NCBI GenBank assembly: GCA_947373235.1
Contig: CANBWW010000014.1
Coordinates: forward strand, 1-15,623
DNA: 15,623 nt
Reading direction: 5' to 3'
From: Candidatus Altimarinota bacterium
GTDB lineage: Bacteria; Patescibacteriota; Gracilibacteria; BD1-5; UBA2023
Shown: in pieces, positions 14,584-15,623 of the stretch
How the letters are laid out: each line of letters begins with the position of its first letter
Position numbering within the stretch: position 1 is the first letter of the stretch
Translations under genes and position numbers: made by a program
Notes under the pieces: generated by a model
What the model was told of the DNA's origin: nothing
Database searches by the model: none
What the model saw: the letters and a program-made list of their open reading frames with translations, nothing else

Positions 14584-15559
14584 ATGGGATTTGTATACTT
14601 TCGAGAATCTCAGAAATGATCTGATCTGGAGTGATTCACTCACTCATAGATTCATACGAAAGTCCGATTCGATGCCTCAGAACGTCATGTGCAAGATACT
14701 TGATATCTTCTGGAAGTACGAATTCACGTCATTCGAACAAGGCTCTTACGCGAGCTGTGCGTATGAGCGCGAGACCTGCACGAGTTGATGCACCGTAAGA
14801 AAGTTGAGGTACTATATCATCTTTTTTTTCGACCATTTTTCTGCTTTTCGTGAGAATATCAGAAATATAGTCGTATATTTTTTCGTCTACAAGAATAGTT
14901 TTCGAAATATAGTCGATCATTTCGAGAAAATCCGTTGCATTCAAAATTGGCTTTGTTTTTTTGTTTTCTTCTTCGGATTCATGAGATTCACTGAGAAATA
15001 TCTTTTTTTCATCTCATTTTTGAGGATAATCAAGAACGATCTTCAGGGTAAATCGATCCAGTTGTGCTTCTGGAAGAGGATACGTTCCTTCGTGTTCGAG
15101 AGGATTTTGTGTAGCGATCACAAAAAAAGGTGCTGGAAGTGGAATACTTTCTTCCCCGATCGTTACTTGTTTTTCTTCCATAGCTTCCAGAAGTGCTGAC
15201 TGTACTTTTGGTGGAGTACGATTGATCTCGTCTGCGAGGAGAATCTGTGTAAAAATCGGACCTTTTCGAACTTCGAACTTACTCGTTTGGGGACGGTATA
15301 TCTCGCTTCCAGTCAGATCAGAAGGAAGGAGATCAGGAGTAAAAGAAACTCGTTTGAATTCATATCCGAGTACTTTTGCGATCGTATTCACGGTTTTGGT
15401 TTTTCAGAGTCCTGGAACTCACTCGATAAGTGCATGTCATCCAGAAAAAAGCGTGAACAAAAGTTTTTCGATCAAAATATCCTGTCCAATTATTTTTTTA
15501 CTCACTTCTGCATGTATCGAGTGAAGTGTATCTTGAATATGACTGAGAGCTTCTTGCAT
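14582..15559 (-). CDS. MoxR-family AAA+ ATPase
   Basis: 325 residues from ATG 15559 to TAA 14582-14584. MoxR proteins are ATP-driven chaperones that often work with a VWA-domain partner to assemble or activate other complexes, commonly encoded next to a DUF58 protein. Seen: Walker A GVPGLGKT (47-54), Walker B LLADE (107-111) followed by INRTPPKVQSALLEAMEE, sensor 1 ATQNP (149-153), EGTYPLPEAQLDRF with arginine-finger Arg169, and a C-terminal lid with YGASTRAGLALIRTARVRA. A charged insertion, SESHESEEENKKTKP, lies around residues 190-205. Six glycines are UGA; two of them, Gly47 and Gly52, are in the Walker A loop. No DUF58 or VWA gene is downstream, where the convergent unknown gene lies; a partner could lie outside the window. 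The 64 bases upstream contain TTGCAA on the minus strand but no well-spaced -10. Confidence 0.93.
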
Positions 15560-15623
15560 ATTTTTATGAAATGATGAATAAGTTCATTTTAGGGTATAGA
15601 ATTTTATATTTTTTGCAAAAAAG

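Overview
The window is AT-rich bacterial DNA whose genes make sense only if UGA is read as glycine. In-frame TGA codons fall on invariant glycines, for example in the DSG motif of MurI and in the Walker A loop of MoxR, while TAA and TAG end every complete gene. This is genetic code 25 and points to Candidate phyla Radiation bacteria of the Gracilibacteria or Absconditabacteria (SR1) type. All coordinates below use that code; under the standard code most genes appear as broken pieces. No start codon has a Shine-Dalgarno sequence. Starts follow A/T- or pyrimidine-rich tracts, and one mRNA looks leaderless.

Layout. 1-601: end of an RNase H-family gene, then an S-layer-homology (SLH) protein that needs a frameshift to join its signal anchor to its SLH part, then a terminator. 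670-4121: glutamate racemase (murI); a convergent 513-residue protein with a RelA/SpoT-like core; and murD, divergent from that protein and sharing the same CATG at its start. 4185-6285: a two-domain sugar-1-phosphate nucleotidyltransferase and a membrane-anchored polysaccharide deacetylase in tandem. 6288-7136: rplA alone, with its own promoter, a leader that copies the L1-binding fold of 23S rRNA, and a terminator. 7205-9364: atpD and atpC of the F1 ATPase, with a hairpin between them. 9366-10596: a NadD-QueH fusion. 10632-11830: NAD(P)-dependent malic enzyme. 11834-12695 (-): alpha/beta hydrolase. 12743-14043 (-): TerC-family membrane protein followed by a 110-residue unknown. 14107-14583: a very charged 126-residue unknown ending in a palindromic terminator shared with the convergent moxR gene. 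14582-15559 (-): MoxR AAA+ ATPase.

How the genes fit together. murI, murD, the nucleotidyltransferase and the deacetylase all point to envelope synthesis and modification (D-Glu supply, its ligation to UDP-MurNAc-Ala, activated amino sugar, glycan trimming). atpDC, malic enzyme and NadD concern energy and NAD. rplA and QueH concern translation. Four promoters share an exact TTGCAT-N16-TAnnAT layout, which suggests a lineage-specific housekeeping promoter. There is no sign of insertion sequences, phage, CRISPR, tRNA or rRNA genes. No gene-free stretch exceeds 300 bases; the longest, 7090-7321, holds the rplA terminator and the atpD promoter.
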